Shown: positions 63,457 to 64,000 of the stretch, one piece after another | Numbering within the stretch: position 1 is the stretch's first letter | How the letters are laid out: every line of letters starts with the position of its first letter | DNA from: Marinobacterium marinum | Lineage (GTDB): Bacteria > Pseudomonadota > Gammaproteobacteria > Pseudomonadales > Balneatricaceae | Length of the DNA stretch: 64,000 bases | Direction: 5' to 3' | Assembly (NCBI RefSeq): GCF_013868415.1 | Contig: NZ_JACEMT010000029.1 | Location: forward strand, 19,981-83,980 | Program-made: the position numbers and the translations under genes | Notes under the pieces: generated by a model | What the model was told of the DNA's origin: nothing | The model's database searches: none | What the model saw: only the letters and a program-made list of their open reading frames with translations

Positions 63457-63953
63457 TCGTCCTCGTCTTTGGGGCCCCAGATCGCCTCTGCTTTTTTTGA
63501 CAGTATTAGCAGCGCGGCCGTCTCCGCGAGCGCCTTCTCCTTGCGGCGTAGATCAGCTTCTAGCTGCTTGATCCGTTTGCGCTCGGCCTTGGTCGCTTGG
63601 CGATGCTGTTTGGCTTGCTCATCTGCTTGCGCATTGGCGCCCATACAGGCCGCCTTCCAGGCTTCGATCTGCTCCGGGTACACACCGCGCTGGCGGCAAT
63701 ATTCGCCGATCTCCGCTTCGCTCATCGGAGCGGTCTCCAGCACCATGCGGAATTTTTCTTCGCTGCTCCACTTGTCCGGGGCGGCTGAGTTGGATGGCAA
63801 AACGGCACCTCGTTCTCTGGCGGCTTTACGCCAATTGTACAGGGTCGCGGTACTGATGCCTTCCTGACGAGCCAGCTCGGCTACTGTCATGCTGTGAGGC
63901 GGCGCCATTTTTTGGAGGATGGCTTCCTTACGTTCCGGTGAATAGTGGGGCAT
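63453..63953 (-). CDS. IS3-family transposase OrfA (HTH)
   Basis: A 166-residue DNA-binding protein: two HTH-like parts (SMTVAELARQEGISTATLYN with WRKAARERG, and MSEAEIGEYCRQRGVYPEQI) followed by a Lys/Arg/Glu leucine-zipper-like coiled coil (ERKRIKQLEADLRRKEKALA). It is longer than the approximately 100-residue OrfA of many IS3 members. It recognises the terminal repeats together with OrfB. Confidence 0.93.
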   Translation of the reverse strand: MPHYSPERKEAILQKMAPPHSMTVAELARQEGISTATLYNWRKAARERGAVLPSNSAAPDKWSSEEKFRMVLETAPMSEAEIGEYCRQRGVYPEQIEAWKAACMGANAQADEQAKQHRQATKAERKRIKQLEADLRRKEKALAETAALLILSKKAEAIWGPKDEDE

Positions 63954-63975
63954 GGTTGTCCTCTGAAATTTTCAG

Positions 63976-63993
63976 GCGACAACTACGCTGACA
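63976..63993 (-). repeat. IS right terminal inverted repeat
   Basis: Reverse complement reads TGTCAGCGTAGTTGTCGC; the seven bases after it (63994-64000) are outside the element. Confidence 0.9.
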
Positions 63994-64000
63994 CATAGGG

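Larger units (their letters stand above)
62374..63993 (-). mobile_element. Complete IS3-family insertion sequence, 1620 bp
   Basis: The left terminal repeat starts TGTCAACGTAGTTGTCGC at 62374; the right end, read inward, is TGTCAGCGTAGTTGTCGC ending at 63993, 17 of 18 bases identical. Between them lie orfA and orfB of an IS3-family transposase, both intact. The flanks AAC (62371-62373) and CAT (63994-63996) are not a direct repeat, so no 3-4 base target duplication is visible. Confidence 0.92.

Noticed and set aside
62371..63996. Target-site duplication of the IS element
   Set aside because: Flanking triplets AAC and CAT do not match in either register tested.
1..64000. CRISPR array or cas genes
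   Set aside because: No regularly spaced repeats of 25-40 bases and no Cas-like proteins were seen.

Overview
The window looks like a chromosomal segment of a polarly flagellated, probably marine gammaproteobacterium (Oceanospirillales/Pseudomonadales-like). The reasons are the flgNMA-cheV-cheR-flgB..L gene order, a FleQ/FlrBC sigma54 hierarchy with clear sigma28 and sigma54 promoters, and an acs-crbR-crbS acetate-response locus. No species call is justified from the sequence alone.

Positions 1-34100 are an accessory island that abuts the 3' end of a tRNA-Arg(CCT) gene (34105-34181, minus strand). Its left part (1-6830) holds mobile-element housekeeping genes: a partial glycine-rich membrane-type protein, a YkgJ-like cysteine-cluster protein, RadC, a DUF932 protein, a metal-binding/recombination-directionality-like protein, a nonsense-mutated YqaJ exonuclease remnant, a Zn-ribbon/glycine-zipper protein, an AT-rich unknown gene, AlpA, and a YagK/inovirus-Gp2-like replication protein preceded by an AT-rich repeat region. 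No integrase is visible.

Positions 7055-33531 are defence and accessory cargo. They comprise a two-gene TIR-like module and a complete type I BREX operon (brxR, brxA, brxB, brxC, pglX, pglZ, brxL). Between pglX and pglZ lie three extra genes: a GmrSD-like DUF262/DUF1524 protein, a PtuA-like ATPase and a PtuB-like HNH protein. A second DUF262/HNH protein follows brxL. Next is an operon I do not recognise as a named system: a C2H2 zinc-finger protein, a coiled-coil/GrpE-like protein and a divergent Hsp70 with a Cys-rich tail. An exported small protein and a NYN-LOTUS-cold-shock protein end the island. The chaperone operon is my best candidate for an undescribed system.

Positions 34182-57799 are core flagellar and chemotaxis genes. 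flgN-flgM-flgA lie on the minus strand. cheV, cheR, flgBCDE and flgFGHIJKL follow on the plus strand. fliC-flaG-fliD-fliS-fliT lie on the minus strand, and fleQ(flrA)-flrB-flrC on the plus strand. Promoter motifs divide these genes into sigma54 (flgB, flgF) and sigma28 (flgM, cheV, flgK, fliC) classes.

Positions 57980-63993 hold acs, the LuxR-type response regulator crbR, and a convergent CrbS-like hybrid histidine kinase whose 5' part is cut by a complete 1620-bp IS3-family element at the right edge of the window.
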